Shown: one piece after another, positions 43,509-51,894 of the stretch | How positions within the stretch are numbered: position 1 is the first letter of the stretch | Layout of the letters: each line of letters opens with the position of its first letter | NCBI RefSeq assembly: GCF_027594865.1 | Contig: NZ_CP089391.1 | Location: 6,602,501 to 6,666,500, forward strand | DNA length: 64,000 bases | From: Bradyrhizobium xenonodulans | Lineage (GTDB): Bacteria; Pseudomonadota; Alphaproteobacteria; Rhizobiales; Xanthobacteraceae | Direction of reading: 5' to 3' | Notes under the pieces: model-generated | Database searches by the model: none | What the model saw: the letters and a program-made list of their open reading frames with translations, nothing else | What the model was told of the DNA's origin: nothing | Program-made: the position numbers and the translations under genes

Positions 43509-45113
43509 GTGGGCTCATACGTGCTGACTGGTCTTGCACGCCAATTTGCTGTGCTGTCGTTGTCCCATGCGGGAGTGAAGGCCGGATCCCGGATCGGCCT
43601 TGCTGCCGTATTGCTGCTTGCTGCCGCAGGCTCGGTCCATAACGCCGCCGCGCTGAACGAGACCAAGACGCTCTCCTTCCACCACACCCATTCCGGCGAA
43701 GACCTCACCGTCACCTTCAAGCGCGATGGCCGCTACGACGAAGCCGCGCTGAAGCAGCTCAACCACTTCCTGCGCGACTGGCGCACCCAGGACGAGACGG
43801 TCATGGACCGTCACCTCTTCGACATCCTCTGGGAAGTCTATCGCGACGTCGACGGCAAGCAGCCGATCCAGATCATCTCCTCCTACCGCTCCCCCGCCAC
43901 CAACGCCATGCTCCGCCGCCGCTCCTCGGGTGTGGCGCGCTTCAGCCAGCACATGCTGGGACATGCGATGGACTTCTACATTCCGGGCGTGCCGCTGGAG
44001 CAGATCCGCTTCGCCGGCCTTCGCCTCCAGCGCGGCGGCGTCGGCTTTTATCCGACCTCCGGCTCGCCCTTCGTGCATCTGGACACCGGCAGCATCCGGC
44101 ACTGGCCGCGCATGACGCATGACCAGCTCGCCCGCGTGTTCCCGGACGGCCGCACCGTCCACGTCCCGACCGACGGCACGCCGCTGAAGGGCTATGAGCT
44201 CGCCAGGGCCGACATCGAGCGCCGCGGCAATGGCGACGATGCCGGCAGCAGCAAGCCGAATTTCTTCGCCGCTTTGTTCAAGAGCAAGTCGTCGGCTCCG
44301 GCCGCCATGAGCAGCGACGAGGATGACGAGGGTGCCCCGGCCGCGAAGCCGACCGTGGTTGCCGCTGCAGTCAAGCCGGCCGATCCGGTGCCCACGCCGC
44401 GCGCCAAGCCGCAAATGGCCGCACTCCAGCTCGCTTCGGCCGATGCGCAGATCGTTGCGCCGCCCAAGCCGAAGCCCGCGCCCGTGGCGGACAAGCCGGC
44501 TGCCGGCAAGCCGGAGACCCCGGCCGACATCATCAACGCCCGCGGCTTCTGGGATACCCCGGCCACGCCGCAGCAGGCGACACCGGCCCAAGTGGCCGCG
44601 CTGAAGGCCCGTCAGGCGCTCGCCGCCGCCACCGATCCGCAAGCCACCGCGAGTGTCTCCAGCGCGGCCTATCAGGCGCTGGCCTATGCGCCGGCTTCCG
44701 CCTCCCCGGTCGATCGCGCCAACGTCGTCGCCGCTTCCGCACCGATCCCGCGCTCCGCCCGTCCGGCCGCCTCCCGCAGTGTCGCTCAGGCGACCGAGAT
44801 CAACACGGTGGTCGGCAAGAGCATCGACGGCAGGATCGCAACCGCGACCCGCCTCTCCGCGGCCAAGGGCGAGAGCATCTGGCTCAAGATCGTCATGCTG
44901 TCGCCGAGCGCCAGCCGCGCGATGTCGGTAACGCTGATGGGCGAGCTCGATACCGCCGCGCTGCGCGGCTATTTCGTCAAGCCGCAGGCCGTGATCGCCA
45001 TGGGCTTTGCCGACGATCCGATGCAAGGCCTGTCCTGCGACAGTTTCTCGGGCAGCGCGACCGCGAAGCTCGAGATGACGTCGTTCGTCATGCGGACGGC
45101 CTCGCTGCGCTGA
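43509..45113 (+). CDS. DUF882 (M15-type, MepK-like) peptidase with extra C-terminal domain
   Basis: 534 residues. A signal-like helix (about 20-45) is followed by a DUF882/Peptidase_M15 domain (about 50-230). The zinc ligands expected for the family are visible: His and Asp in SQHMLGHAMDFY and His in SPFVHLDTGSIRHW. The MepK relative in E. coli cuts 3-3 cross-links made by L,D-transpeptidases. A long Ala/Pro/Lys linker (about 240-420) leads to a C-terminal domain of about 110 residues that I do not recognise. GTG at 43509 is the earliest start after an in-frame stop at 43491, but no ribosome-binding site supports it; GTG 43521 is also possible. Confidence 0.85.
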   Translation: MGSYVLTGLARQFAVLSLSHAGVKAGSRIGLAAVLLLAAAGSVHNAAALNETKTLSFHHTHSGEDLTVTFKRDGRYDEAALKQLNHFLRDWRTQDETVMDRHLFDILWEVYRDVDGKQPIQIISSYRSPATNAMLRRRSSGVARFSQHMLGHAMDFYIPGVPLEQIRFAGLRLQRGGVGFYPTSGSPFVHLDTGSIRHWPRMTHDQLARVFPDGRTVHVPTDGTPLKGYELARADIERRGNGDDAGSSKPNFFAALFKSKSSAPAAMSSDEDDEGAPAAKPTVVAAAVKPADPVPTPRAKPQMAALQLASADAQIVAPPKPKPAPVADKPAAGKPETPADIINARGFWDTPATPQQATPAQVAALKARQALAAATDPQATASVSSAAYQALAYAPASASPVDRANVVAASAPIPRSARPAASRSVAQATEINTVVGKSIDGRIATATRLSAAKGESIWLKIVMLSPSASRAMSVTLMGELDTAALRGYFVKPQAVIAMGFADDPMQGLSCDSFSGSATAKLEMTSFVMRTASLR

Positions 45114-45132
45114 GGCGGGTAGCAGGTCCGCC

Positions 45133-45558
45133 TTATCTCTTCTTCCTGCCCCGCCGATCCAGATGATACGTCAGCGCCAGCGACAGGCAGACCGATAGCT
45201 CCTGTTTCGGCAACTCGCCCGCTACCGGCAACAGCAACGCCCGCGTCTGCCGATATTCGAACTGATCAGGGAAGCGCTCGCGGAACGCGTCGACCAGCGT
45301 CGTCTTGCAGTTGAAGAGGATGGCGGCGTGCTCGGAGTCCTTCAGGCGCCCGAGCCGGATCGTGGAGCCGCTGCCGGTCTCATCGGTCAGATAAGCGGGC
45401 TCGCCCCATTTCAGCGTCTCGGTGAGCTTGCCAACATCGTCGTGCGCCGCAGCGCTGGCGAAGATCAGGTCTCGCACCTGAAGCAGCCGCTTGCCGATCG
45501 GCGCGGGGAGAGCGTCGAACGCACGGCTCACCTCGCGCGGCAGCTTCGGCGCAGTCAC
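45133..45558 (-). CDS. DUF1801-family protein
   Basis: 141 residues. The pattern LIFASAAAHDDVGKLTETLKWGEPAYLT is typical of DUF1801 (YdhG-like) proteins, and the end is basic (YHLDRRGRKKR). The biochemical role is unknown; the fold may bind a small ligand. ATG at 45558. Convergent with the DUF882 gene with 19 bases between stops. Confidence 0.75.
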   Translation of the reverse strand: MTAPKLPREVSRAFDALPAPIGKRLLQVRDLIFASAAAHDDVGKLTETLKWGEPAYLTDETGSGSTIRLGRLKDSEHAAILFNCKTTLVDAFRERFPDQFEYRQTRALLLPVAGELPKQELSVCLSLALTYHLDRRGRKKR

Positions 45559-45601
45559 GGCGGTCTCCGTTCACAGACGAAGTGTAACGCGCCCGACTTG
45601 T

Positions 45602-45633
45602 AACCCGGATTTCGCTTTCGCTCCATCCGGGCT
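45602..45633. repeat. REP-like palindrome
   Basis: CCCGGAT (45604-45610) ... ATCCGGG (45625-45631) around TTCGCTTTCGCTCC. It matches the type of short palindrome repeated between Bradyrhizobium genes. It lies between gapR and the DUF1801 gene, both on the minus strand. Confidence 0.65.
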
Positions 45634-45660
45634 CGGCAGTGGTGCTCGAGGCGACGCGCC

Positions 45661-45933
45661 TCAGAGCATGCCCAGCGCCTGCATGTAGGTCTCGAGGATC
45701 GTCTCGGCCTCGGCGCGCTCGTTGGGGTCCTGCTTGCGCAGGCGCACGATGGTGCGCAGCGCCTTGACGTCGTAGCCGTTGCCCTTGCTCTCGGCATAGA
45801 CGTCGCGGATGTCGTCGGAGATCGCCTTCTTCTCTTCTTCCAGCCGCTCGATGCGCTCGATGATGGATTTGAGCTGGTCCTTGGCAAATTTCGTCGCGGG
45901 CTCGTCGTCGCGGACGGCGGCGGTGGTGGCCAT
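45661..45933 (-). CDS. gapR: GapR-family nucleoid protein (DUF2312)
   Basis: 90 residues, as in Caulobacter GapR. After a short acidic start, a long coiled coil ([34 protein letters not shown]) is followed by the conserved [38 protein letters not shown]. GapR tetramers clamp overtwisted DNA ahead of polymerases and help topoisomerases. ATG chosen at 45933; a longer frame to 45978 adds 15 unlike residues. It is on the minus strand, near the divergent DUF1036-pyk pair. Confidence 0.92.
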   Translation of the reverse strand: MATTAAVRDDEPATKFAKDQLKSIIERIERLEEEKKAISDDIRDVYAESKGNGYDVKALRTIVRLRKQDPNERAEAETILETYMQALGML

Positions 45934-46144
45934 CTTGGTACTCCAAATGGAACTGGCAAAACGAGGTGACGCCGGCATCCCTCACCGCGCGTGCTGGCAG
46001 AACCCTTAGGGTTGGCGCCCGTTGCGTTCAAGCAAGCATCGCGCTCGTCCACAGCGCGCCCACACCTTCCTGCGGCAGCTCGAAGAAAGCTGTTGTGTGA
46101 TGCGACTCAGGGGCGCCGCGCCGGCAGGTCGCCGACGAGCCTGC

Positions 46145-46450
46145 TCAGTGCCCGTGGGGATGAACCTTCTTCATCCCCTCGATCTGCTCGGGCGTGGCCG
46201 TGCCCTGGTATTTCGACTTCCAGGTCTCGTAGGGCATGCCGTAGACGGCTTCCCGGCTCTCGTCCTTGCTTAAGCTCACGCCTTGGGCGTCGGCGGCGTC
46301 CTTGAGCCAGTTCGACAGGCAGTTGCGGCAGAAGCCGGCCAGATTCATCAGGTCGATGTTCTGGACGTCCGTCCGCGTCTTCAGATGATCGACCAGGCGC
46401 CTGAAAGCGGCGGCCTCGAGCTCCGTTCTGGTTTTGTCGTCGATTGCCAT
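46145..46450 (-). CDS. DUF1244-family protein
   Basis: 101 residues. The segment LMNLAGFCRNCLSNWLKDAADAQGV with its CxxC-like pair (CRNC) and GMPYETWKSKYQ are hallmarks of DUF1244. The two Cys could bind a metal. Homologues are small and cytoplasmic, with no assigned function. It shares the minus strand with gapR and is divergent from the DUF1036-pyk pair, with 172 bases between. Confidence 0.88.
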   Translation of the reverse strand: MAIDDKTRTELEAAAFRRLVDHLKTRTDVQNIDLMNLAGFCRNCLSNWLKDAADAQGVSLSKDESREAVYGMPYETWKSKYQGTATPEQIEGMKKVHPHGH

Positions 46451-46622
46451 GGCTGGATCCCTGAATTGGCTCGGACCTTGTTAGGGTCACCCTTACGGGA
46501 TCAGGTGGGGCCTGTCACAGATTTTGCCATATCGCGGCGCAAACGGCCCCCTAGGCCAAACCGCGGCCCAGTTCCCCGGCCCTACGCCAAATCGTCAATC
46601 ATCTGGTATACGTTCCGCGACA

Positions 46623-47222
46623 ATGATCGCCGAATCTCCCCGCTCCTCCCTTCGCCTGCTCGCCCGGTTGGTCCCGGTGCTGGTGGTTGGCCTGCTGTGC
46701 CTCTGGGCCAGCCCGGCCTCCGCCGATTTCCGGCTTTGCAACAACACATCGAGCCGGGTCGGCATTGCGCTGGGCTACAAGGACGCCGAGGGCTGGACCA
46801 CCGAGGGCTGGTGGAACATCTCGTCCCGCTCCTGCGAGACCCTGCTGCGGGGAACGCTGGTCGCCCGTTACTATTACATCTACGCGATCGACTACGACCG
46901 CGGTGGCGAATGGTCGGGCCAGGCCTTCATGTGCTCGCGCGACAAGGAATTCACCATCCGCGGCACCGAGGATTGTCTGGCGCGCGGCTATGACCGGACC
47001 GGCTATTTCGAGGTCGACACCGGCGAGCAGCGGGCCTGGACGGTGCAGCTCACCGATGCCAACGAGCAGCCGTCACAGCAGCAACGCGTACCCGGCCTGC
47101 CGGGCCCGGTGGGGCCTGGTGGCGGCGTCCCGGGTTTGCCCAATAATCCGCCCGGTGGTACGCCGCCCGCCGGTCCTGGTCTCCCGCCAGCCCCTCCACC
47201 ACCGTCTGGAAGTAAGCCATGA
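46623..47222 (+). CDS. DUF1036-family secreted protein
   Basis: 199 residues. A signal peptide ends near ASPASA-DFRLCNN. The DUF1036 domain (about 35-150) has the conserved DFRLCNNTSSRVGIALGYKDAEGWTTEGWW and paired Cys residues. A Gly/Pro-rich tail of about 50 residues follows. Its function is unknown; periplasmic location is predicted. The last codons overlap the pyk start (ATGA), so the two are translationally coupled. ATG 46623 lacks a clear ribosome-binding site. Confidence 0.85.
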   Translation: MIAESPRSSLRLLARLVPVLVVGLLCLWASPASADFRLCNNTSSRVGIALGYKDAEGWTTEGWWNISSRSCETLLRGTLVARYYYIYAIDYDRGGEWSGQAFMCSRDKEFTIRGTEDCLARGYDRTGYFEVDTGEQRAWTVQLTDANEQPSQQQRVPGLPGPVGPGGGVPGLPNNPPGGTPPAGPGLPPAPPPPSGSKP

Positions 47223-48655
47223 GGCGTCTTCGCCGTATCAAGATTCTCGCGACCCTGGGACCTGCCTCTTCGGATCTCGCGATGATCCGCCGCCTGTTCG
47301 AGGCCGGCGCCGACCTGTTCCGCATCAACATGAGCCACACCCCGCACGACAAGATGCGGGAGCTGGTGGCGACGATCCGCAACGTCGAAAGCAGCTACGG
47401 CCGGCCGATCGGCATTCTGGTCGACCTCCAGGGCCCCAAGCTCAGGCTTGGCGCCTTCGCCGAAGGCGCGGTGCAGCTCCAGAACGGCCAGACCTTCACG
47501 CTCGATTCCGACAAGACGCCGGGCGATGCCACGCGCGTCAATCTTCCGCATCCGGAGATTCTGGCTGCGCTCAGGCCCGGCCATTCGCTGCTGCTCGACG
47601 ACGGCAAGGTGCGGCTGATCGCCGAGGAGACCTCGAAGGAGCATGCGGTGACGCGTGTCGTGGTCGGCGGGAAGATGAGCGACCGCAAGGGCGTCAGCCT
47701 GCCCGACACCGATTTGCCGGTCTCGGCGATGACGCCGAAGGACCGTGCCGACCTCGAGGCCGCGCTGGTCACCGGCGTCGACTGGATCGCGCTGTCCTTC
47801 GTGCAGCGCGCCGACGACGTGCTCGAGGCCAAGAAGATGATCCGCGGCCGCGCCGCAGTGATGGCCAAGATCGAGAAGCCGCAGGCGATCGATCGCCTCG
47901 CCGACATCCTCGAAGCCTCCGACGCGCTGATGGTGGCGCGCGGCGACCTCGGCGTCGAATTGCCGCTGGAGCGCGTACCGAGCCTCCAGAAGCAGATGAC
48001 GCGCATGGCGCGCCGCGCCGGCAAGCCGGTGGTGATCGCGACCCAGATGCTGGAATCGATGATCCAGTCGCCAGTGCCGACCCGGGCCGAAGTCTCGGAC
48101 GTCGCCACCGCCGTCTATGAAGGCGCCGACGCCATCATGCTGTCGGCGGAATCGGCGGCCGGCAAATTCCCTGTCGAGGCGGTCTCGACCATGAACCGTA
48201 TCGGCGAGGAGGTCGAGCGCGACCCGACCTATCGCTCCGTGGTCATGGCCCAGCGGCCGGCGCCGGAAGCCACCGCCGGAGACGCCATTGCCGACGCCGC
48301 GCGGCAGATCGCCGAGACGCTCGACCTGCCTGCGCTGATCTGCTGGACCTCGTCGGGCTCGACCGCCGTGCGCGTCGCCCGCGAGCGGCCGAAGCCACCG
48401 ATCGTGGCGATCACGCCGAACATCACCGCCGGCCGCCGGCTCGCCGTCGTCTGGGGCGTGCATTGCGTGGTGGCGGACGATGCCCGCGACCAGGACGACA
48501 TGGTCGGCCGCGCCGGCCAGATCGCGTTCCGGGACGGCTTCGTCCGCGCCGGCCAGCGCGTGATCATCGTCGCCGGCGTGCCGCTCGGCATTCCCGGCAC
48601 CACCAACATGGTGCGCATCGCCTCGGTCGGACCCGAGGGCGACGCGATTATTTGA
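47219..48655 (+). CDS. pyk: pyruvate kinase
   Basis: 478 residues. KILATLGPASSDLAMIRRLFEAGADLFRINMSH is the diagnostic start, followed by the barrel with B domain, the catalytic segment VMAKIEKPQAIDRL, MVARGDLGVELP, and IATQMLESMIQSPVPTRAEVSDVATAVYEGADAIMLSAESA. The C-terminal domain carries the allosteric site. It makes pyruvate and ATP from phosphoenolpyruvate and ADP. The ATG at 47219 overlaps the TGA of the DUF1036 gene. Confidence 0.97.
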   Translation: MRRLRRIKILATLGPASSDLAMIRRLFEAGADLFRINMSHTPHDKMRELVATIRNVESSYGRPIGILVDLQGPKLRLGAFAEGAVQLQNGQTFTLDSDKTPGDATRVNLPHPEILAALRPGHSLLLDDGKVRLIAEETSKEHAVTRVVVGGKMSDRKGVSLPDTDLPVSAMTPKDRADLEAALVTGVDWIALSFVQRADDVLEAKKMIRGRAAVMAKIEKPQAIDRLADILEASDALMVARGDLGVELPLERVPSLQKQMTRMARRAGKPVVIATQMLESMIQSPVPTRAEVSDVATAVYEGADAIMLSAESAAGKFPVEAVSTMNRIGEEVERDPTYRSVVMAQRPAPEATAGDAIADAARQIAETLDLPALICWTSSGSTAVRVARERPKPPIVAITPNITAGRRLAVVWGVHCVVADDARDQDDMVGRAGQIAFRDGFVRAGQRVIIVAGVPLGIPGTTNMVRIASVGPEGDAII

Positions 48656-48806
48656 GCCGCCTGAGCGCGGCAAAACAAAAATGTCGAAAACAACCCCATG
48701 CACAGTAGCCGGCCGGTCCGGCTAAAATGCGCGGGTTTCGTGAAAAGACCTGCTCGTGCAACGACCTGAGCACGATCAGGCCGCACCCCCGGTCGCACGC
48801 CGCTTT

Positions 48807-49487
48807 TTACGCCCCGACCAGCGCTTTCGTGGTCGGGAGCAGCGTCTGCTGCACCACCAGCCCACGCGCGCGGGCGTCCATGACGCCGACGGCGCGCAGC
48901 GCCAGCAGGGTCACGGTCTGGACCGCATCGCGCATCTTGATGGGATCTTCGAGATTGTCGGGCGCGAGCGGCCCGACCAGGGCCTCGTGCAGCGCCCCGA
49001 GCAGCGCGGTGGCGGCAAGCGCGGTGTCCTGCGCCGGCAAATGGCCGGCGCGCACGGCGGCGTCGATCCGCGCAGCGATCTCGCCCGCGATCTCGCGCCG
49101 GCTGGCGAGGCGGGAGGCGCTGACATCGACATCGACGGGCTCGGCCAGGATGCCCCAGGCCAGCCTGCGCTGCGACAGCGTATGGACCGCCACGGTCGTG
49201 ACGGCTGCCGCCAGCGCCGAGGACGGGCCCGGCGCAGCATCGGCCGCCCGGCGGATCGCGGCGAGTTCGTCGCGCGACACCTCGGCGATCAATTCGGAGA
49301 TCAACTCAGCCTTGGACGGGAAGTAACGGTAGACCGTTCCGGCCGCGACACTGGCGCGAACCGCGACCGGCGCGATCTGCACCGCCGCCATCCCGCCTTC
49401 CGCCGCAGCCTCCCGCGCCGCCGCCAGTATCGCACTGCGCCTGGCCGCAAGGCGCTTAACCACTTGATGCGTCCGCCGATAAACCAT
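48807..49487 (-). CDS. TetR-family regulator
   Basis: 226 residues. The helix-turn-helix is ILAAAREAAAEGGMAAVQIAPVAVRASVAAGTVYRYFPSKAELISELI, followed by a helical effector domain. ATG 49487 has AGGA about 9 bases upstream; a longer frame to 49580 is unlikely. No divergent partner gene is within 400 bases, only repeat sequence, so its target cannot be inferred from context. Confidence 0.88.
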   Translation of the reverse strand: MVYRRTHQVVKRLAARRSAILAAAREAAAEGGMAAVQIAPVAVRASVAAGTVYRYFPSKAELISELIAEVSRDELAAIRRAADAAPGPSSALAAAVTTVAVHTLSQRRLAWGILAEPVDVDVSASRLASRREIAGEIAARIDAAVRAGHLPAQDTALAATALLGALHEALVGPLAPDNLEDPIKMRDAVQTVTLLALRAVGVMDARARGLVVQQTLLPTTKALVGA

Positions 49488-49884
49488 GGCGCGCTTCCTG
49501 TCCCACACGCCTGCCGCACGCCCCGCGGCCGAACGCTTCGTCACTGCATAGATGCAAATCGCCCCGCAAGGACTGAACAACTATTCAGAGTGGATGACAA
49601 GACGCAAATGCGTGGAGCGTCACGGCGAACGGACGAACGCGCCATGCCCGGCGATGCGGGCTGGAGGACCCCTGAAGAAAGAGGGTGGGGGAAAGCCCTG
49701 CCTGTAGCTATCCTTCGAGACACCCGCCTGCGGCGGACCCTCAGGATGAGGACTCGTTTTGCGGCGAGGTATCAGATCCTCATGGTGAGGAGCCTGCAAA
49801 GCGGGCGTCCGGACGATGCTCCGCATCGCCGGCGAAACATGCAGGCCGAGCAGCCGCCGGCCGACTGTACCACCCCAAAAGAAA
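49488..49884. other. 397-base gap upstream of a TetR gene, with repeat sequence
   Basis: No supported gene. The first part presumably carries the TetR promoter. The rest is dominated by the palindromic repeat at 49709-49840. Confidence 0.5.
49709..49840. repeat. Bradyrhizobium-type palindromic repeat
   Basis: First palindrome: ATCCT (49710-49714) / AGGAT (49743-49747) enclosing CCGCC-TGC-GGCGG. Second: CCTCA-TGG-TGAGG (49778-49790). The two motif types (CCTTCGAGAC..., CTCATGGTGAGGAG) recur together between genes in this group of bacteria. Outer limits are approximate. Confidence 0.65.
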
Positions 49885-49909
49885 AGAGCCCCGTCGAAGA
49901 CGGGGCTCT
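49885..49909 (-). terminator. rho-independent terminator of the Flp pilin gene
   Basis: AGAGCCCCGTC-GAA-GACGGGGCTCT, a perfect 11-bp stem, followed on the minus strand by TTTCTTTTGG. It lies 22 bases past the pilin stop. Confidence 0.85.
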
Positions 49910-49931
49910 CAAAACTGTCAGATCGTCCGGC

Positions 49932-50096
49932 TTACTTCAGGCTGGACGAGATCGAGCCAAACTTGGTGTTCAGCGAGGTGCCGAGGTTGTTGACGACGGT
50001 GATGATCGCCAGCGCGATGCCGGCAGCGATCAGGCCGTATTCAATGGCGGTGGCGCCGGATTCGTCCTTCACGAAACGCGAAACGAGGTTCTTCAT
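49932..50096 (-). CDS. Flp-type (type IVb) pilin
   Basis: 54 residues. The start MKNLVSRFVKDESGATAIEYGLIAAGIALAI is the Flp prepilin signature: a short basic leader, cleavage by TadV/CpaA-type peptidase after the Gly before ATAIEY, and the Glu-Tyr pair at mature positions 5-6. The end is NTKFGSISSSLK. It would be assembled by a Tad secretion system for surface attachment. No tad or cpa genes are in the window, so this is a lone pilin gene with its own terminator. ATG at 50096. Confidence 0.93.
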   Translation of the reverse strand: MKNLVSRFVKDESGATAIEYGLIAAGIALAIITVVNNLGTSLNTKFGSISSSLK

Positions 50097-50399
50097 AGAC
50101 TGCTCCCAAAGAGTACACGAGGCTTACAAATGGTCTGGTCTATTCGGCTTCCCAGCGCCGCCCGACCATGGAACCGAACGTAGGGGCAAAGAATTGCGCC
50201 GCAGTTAATTCGACTGCGTAAACACCGGGCGCATTGCGTGTATTCGCCGATGGTAAAGAGGAATTAAAAACAATCCGTTAAATTGCAGGCATCCGCGGCA
50301 GCGTCTGCGCCCGCGGGTTTACCCGAAGTTATGACCGCGCATGGTCCAATGCCGCCCGCTCGGCCAACCCGACAAGAACAAGCAGGACGACGAGGCGGC
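50097..50399. other. 303-base gap between the divergent pilin and membrane-protein genes
   Basis: No gene is supported. The middle (about 50240-50285) is AT-richer than the surroundings and probably holds one or both promoters; I do not see a clear consensus. Confidence 0.5.
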
Positions 50400-51893
50400 A
50401 TGTCCCTCTCCTTTGCCAACAGCACCGTGGTGCAGAGCCGCGCACGCGCCCTGGTGCCGCTCTGCGTCGGTGCCGGCGTTTATCTCTTTTTCTTCTTCGT
50501 CGGCGACACCCTGCTTCAGGATTCCGACTCGTTCTGGCAGATCAAGATCGGGCAATGGATCCTCGATCACGGCGCCCTCCCCACCACGGACTTCTATTCC
50601 TTCACGCGGACCGGCGAGACGTGGATCTCGACGTCGTGGCTGTCGCAGGTTCTGTTCGCCTTCTCCCATGCGCAATGGGACTGGGCCGGGCCCGTGATCC
50701 TCACCGCGATCGGGATGGCGCTCACGGCCGCGATCTTCGTCTATCTGCTCGATGCGCAGATCGAGGCGCCGCGCGCGGTGCTGTTCGCCATGCTGGCGTT
50801 GCTGCTGACGATCCATCATGTGCTGGCGCGTCCGCATATCCTGGCGCTGCCCGTCATGGTGGCATGGGTCGGCCTGCTGATGGCGGCTGCCGATCGCAGA
50901 AGTGCGCCATCCTGGCATTGGCTGCCGCTGATGGCGCTCTGGGCCAACCTGCATGGCGGCTTCGTGCTGGGCCTCGCGCTGATCGGCCCGATCTCGCTCG
51001 AAGCAGTCGAGCATGCCGAGAAGGGACAGCGGCTGCGGCTGTTCCTGCGCTGGGTGCTGTTCGGGGTCGGCGCGCTGATCGCGAGCTGCTGCACGCCCTA
51101 CGGCTGGCGGACGCTGATGGGCGCGACCAACATCCTCGGCCTCGGCGAGCTGCTGTCGGTGATTTTCGAATGGATGCCGGCGAATTTTGCGACCTTCACC
51201 GCGTTCGAAGGCGCGCTGCTCGGCCTGATCGCGCTCGGCTATTATCGCGGCATCGTGCTCTCGGCGCCCAGGATTTTCCTGATCCTGTTCCTGACCTGGA
51301 GCGCGCTGACCCATTTCAGAAGCATCGAAGCCTTTGCCTTCCTGGTGCCGCTTGTGCTGGCAAAACCGCTCGGCGAGATGTTCGCGCGTCCGCAAGGCGA
51401 CGCCGCTGGCGGCGACCGCTGGCCGGCCCGCACCGTCACGGCACTCGGCGCGCTGATGATCGTTGCCGCCAGTTGGACCTCGACCTCGCTCTACATGGCG
51501 CACCACCGCTTCACCTTCACGATGACGCAGACGCCGGCTGCAGCGGCGGATCTGCTCGAGAAGCTCAAGGTGAAGCGCATCTTCAACGCCTATCAGTTCG
51601 GCGGCTATCTGATCTCGCGCGACATCCCTGTCTTCGTCGACGGCCGCGCCGAGCTCTATGGCGAAAAATTCGTGATGGACTTCTTCAAGGCGACGGAAGG
51701 CAAGAAGCCCGAGCTGCTGCCGCGCCTGCTGGATGAATACAAGATCGACGCGACGCTATTGGTCGCCGATGCGCCGGGCCCGCAAATCCTCGACCAGCTC
51801 AAGGGCTGGAAGCGGGCTTATGCGGATGACATCGCGGTGGTGCATGTAAGGGAGAAGGTGGAGGGCGGGGCGGCGGTCGCGCCGTCGAATTGA
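50400..51893 (+). CDS. GT-C-like polytopic membrane protein
   Basis: 497 residues, about eleven helices and a soluble C-terminal part of about 110 residues. The first loop, LLQDSDSFWQIKIGQWILDHGALPTTDFYSFTRTGETWISTSWLSQVLF, has the acidic and aromatic layout of GT-C glycosyltransferases that use lipid-linked sugars (D-x-D...W...G...LP..D.YS). The C-terminal segment NAYQFGGYLISRDIPVFVDGRAELYG is also conserved in such proteins. A role in glycosylating a lipid or cell-surface molecule is plausible but unproven. ATG 50400 with GAGG 7 bases upstream. One base separates its stop from the next gene. Confidence 0.78.
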   Translation: MSLSFANSTVVQSRARALVPLCVGAGVYLFFFFVGDTLLQDSDSFWQIKIGQWILDHGALPTTDFYSFTRTGETWISTSWLSQVLFAFSHAQWDWAGPVILTAIGMALTAAIFVYLLDAQIEAPRAVLFAMLALLLTIHHVLARPHILALPVMVAWVGLLMAAADRRSAPSWHWLPLMALWANLHGGFVLGLALIGPISLEAVEHAEKGQRLRLFLRWVLFGVGALIASCCTPYGWRTLMGATNILGLGELLSVIFEWMPANFATFTAFEGALLGLIALGYYRGIVLSAPRIFLILFLTWSALTHFRSIEAFAFLVPLVLAKPLGEMFARPQGDAAGGDRWPARTVTALGALMIVAASWTSTSLYMAHHRFTFTMTQTPAAAADLLEKLKVKRIFNAYQFGGYLISRDIPVFVDGRAELYGEKFVMDFFKATEGKKPELLPRLLDEYKIDATLLVADAPGPQILDQLKGWKRAYADDIAVVHVREKVEGGAAVAPSN

Positions 51894-51894
51894 G

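Noticed and set aside
48706..48724. Hairpin TAGCCGG-CCGGT-CCGGCTA after pyk as a terminator
   Set aside because: The stem is only 7 bp and no T-run follows on the plus strand, so termination is not supported.
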